Assembly: GCF_014192215.1 (NCBI RefSeq)
Contig: NZ_JACHXP010000003.1
Coordinates: forward strand, 55,744 to 119,743
DNA from: Halomonas cerina
GTDB lineage: Bacteria > Pseudomonadota > Gammaproteobacteria > Pseudomonadales > Halomonadaceae
DNA length: 64,000 nucleotides
Direction of reading: 5' to 3'
The notes under the pieces were generated by a model. It saw only the letters and a program-made list of their open reading frames with translations. It was not told the origin of the DNA and did not search any database. The translations under genes were made by a program, and so were the position numbers. This document shows positions 63,360 to 64,000 of this stretch, piece by piece. Numbering within the stretch: position 1 is the stretch's first letter; each line of letters opens with the position of its first letter.

Positions 63360-64000
63360 ATGACCATCGACAAGCAACTGCCGTCCACCCGCACCACCGA
63401 GCTCGACAGCATCTGCCTTAAGGCCGAGGTGATCCCGGTGCTGGCGATCCAGCGCGTGGAGGATGCCGTGCCGCTGGCCAAGGCCCTGGTCGAGGGGGGC
63501 ATCATGGTGCTCGAAATCACCCTGCGTACCGACTGTGCCCTGGAAGCCATCCGGCGCATCAAGGAAGCGTTGCCCCATGTCAGCATCGGCGTGGGGACCG
63601 TGCTGACCCCTGCTCAGTATCGTCTGGCCGAGCAGGTCGGGGCCGACTTCGTGGTGACGCCGGGCACTACCGAGGCGCTCTATCGCTACGGCGTGGAGAG
63701 CCCGGTGCCGATGCTGCCCGGCGTGGCCACCGTCTCCGAGCTGATGGTCGGCTGGCAGTACGGCTATCGCCGCTTCAAGTTCTTCCCCGCCGAAGCCAGC
63801 GGCGGCGTCAAGGCGCTCAAGGCCTTCGCCGGGCCGATCGCCGAGGCGCGCTTCTGCCCCACCGGCGGCATCAACCTGGACAACGCCGACGACTACCTGG
63901 CCCTCAACAACGTGATGTGCGTGGGCGGCTCCTGGCTCACGCCCAAGTCACTGGTCGACGCCGGCGACTGGAACGCCATCCGACGGCTCGCCCGTGAGGT
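63360..64000 (+). CDS. eda: 2-keto-3-deoxy-6-phosphogluconate aldolase, cut by the window end
   Basis: 213 residues are visible. The class I aldolase of the Entner-Doudoroff pathway splits KDPG to pyruvate and glyceraldehyde-3-phosphate. Glu52 in MVLEITLRT and the Schiff-base Lys140 in RRFKFFPAEASGG are present, as is FCPTGGINLDN. GGAG is upstream of the ATG. No stop is reached before position 64000, but only a few residues should be missing. Last seen gene of the HexR-regulated operon. Confidence 0.95.
   Translation, partial: MTIDKQLPSTRTTELDSICLKAEVIPVLAIQRVEDAVPLAKALVEGGIMVLEITLRTDCALEAIRRIKEALPHVSIGVGTVLTPAQYRLAEQVGADFVVTPGTTEALYRYGVESPVPMLPGVATVSELMVGWQYGYRRFKFFPAEASGGVKALKAFAGPIAEARFCPTGGINLDNADDYLALNNVMCVGGSWLTPKSLVDAGDWNAIRRLARE

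Overview
The window reads as a chromosome segment of a Halomonas-type gammaproteobacterium (Halomonadaceae). The G+C content is high, genes are dense, and it carries a complete ectoine-degradation cluster (doeA, doeB, doeX, doeC, doeD, plus eutB and eutC) and a HexR-controlled zwf-pgl-eda locus, both typical of moderately halophilic bacteria. I saw no rRNA, tRNA, CRISPR array, integrase or intact transposase.

Layout. 0-3.7 kb: end of a DJ-1/PfpI protein, then a minus-strand NAD-salvage pair (nicotinamidase and nicotinate phosphoribosyltransferase) and a 2-hydroxyacid dehydrogenase. 3.9-18.9 kb: the plus-strand doe/eut cluster. It is split by an uncharacterised four-gene module (nitrilase-type hydrolase, ATP-grasp enzyme, C45-type acyltransferase/hydrolase, long Orn/Lys/Arg decarboxylase), and the eutB-eutC gap carries heptanucleotide tandem repeats. 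18.9-26 kb: a worn mercury/metal island with a functional-looking merR and mer operator, a broken merT, no merP, a MerF segment reading in frame into MerA, a cupredoxin, an HMA protein, an NHL-repeat protein, an outer-membrane protein, and remnants of merA and of an AhpD-like gene. 26-29.4 kb: a HAD dehalogenase, a YeeE/YedE transporter, and a TetR/AhpD-like pair sharing two matching operators.

29.5-40.2 kb: a three-domain protein (tubulin-tyrosine-ligase-like ATP-grasp, PqqD-like, HprK-like) is followed by a 95-residue peptide with a YxxP leader and a Glu-rich tail. Then come DinB, two DUF302 proteins, DUF3047, an ECF sigma factor with a zinc-finger anti-sigma candidate, two glycosyltransferase-family proteins, DUF3179 and a YiiX-like cysteine hydrolase. 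40.2-45.8 kb: a sulfotransferase module and a caspase-like lipoprotein/autotransporter module, bracketed by copies of the 3' end of the ynjD-type ABC ATPase gene. 45.8-50.5 kb: a YnjBCD-like ABC importer and a phosphotransferase. 50.7 kb: a cytochrome c with the same leader and Glu-rich tail as the 32-kb peptide. 51.6-64 kb: an AhpD-like protein, NfeD and slipin, SulP transporter and universal stress protein, an MFS transporter, a DksA-like protein, RidA, HexR, and zwf-pgl-eda (eda cut by the window edge).

The best candidate for an undescribed system is the TTL-PqqD-HprK protein with its two apparent substrates (32.0 and 50.7 kb). The shared leader and the shared (E/A/G)n tails suggest ribosomally made peptides or protein tails modified by amide ligation. 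The four-gene module inside the ectoine cluster, the repeated ynjD 3' fragments around accessory cargo, and the MerF-MerA fusion are the next most interesting observations.
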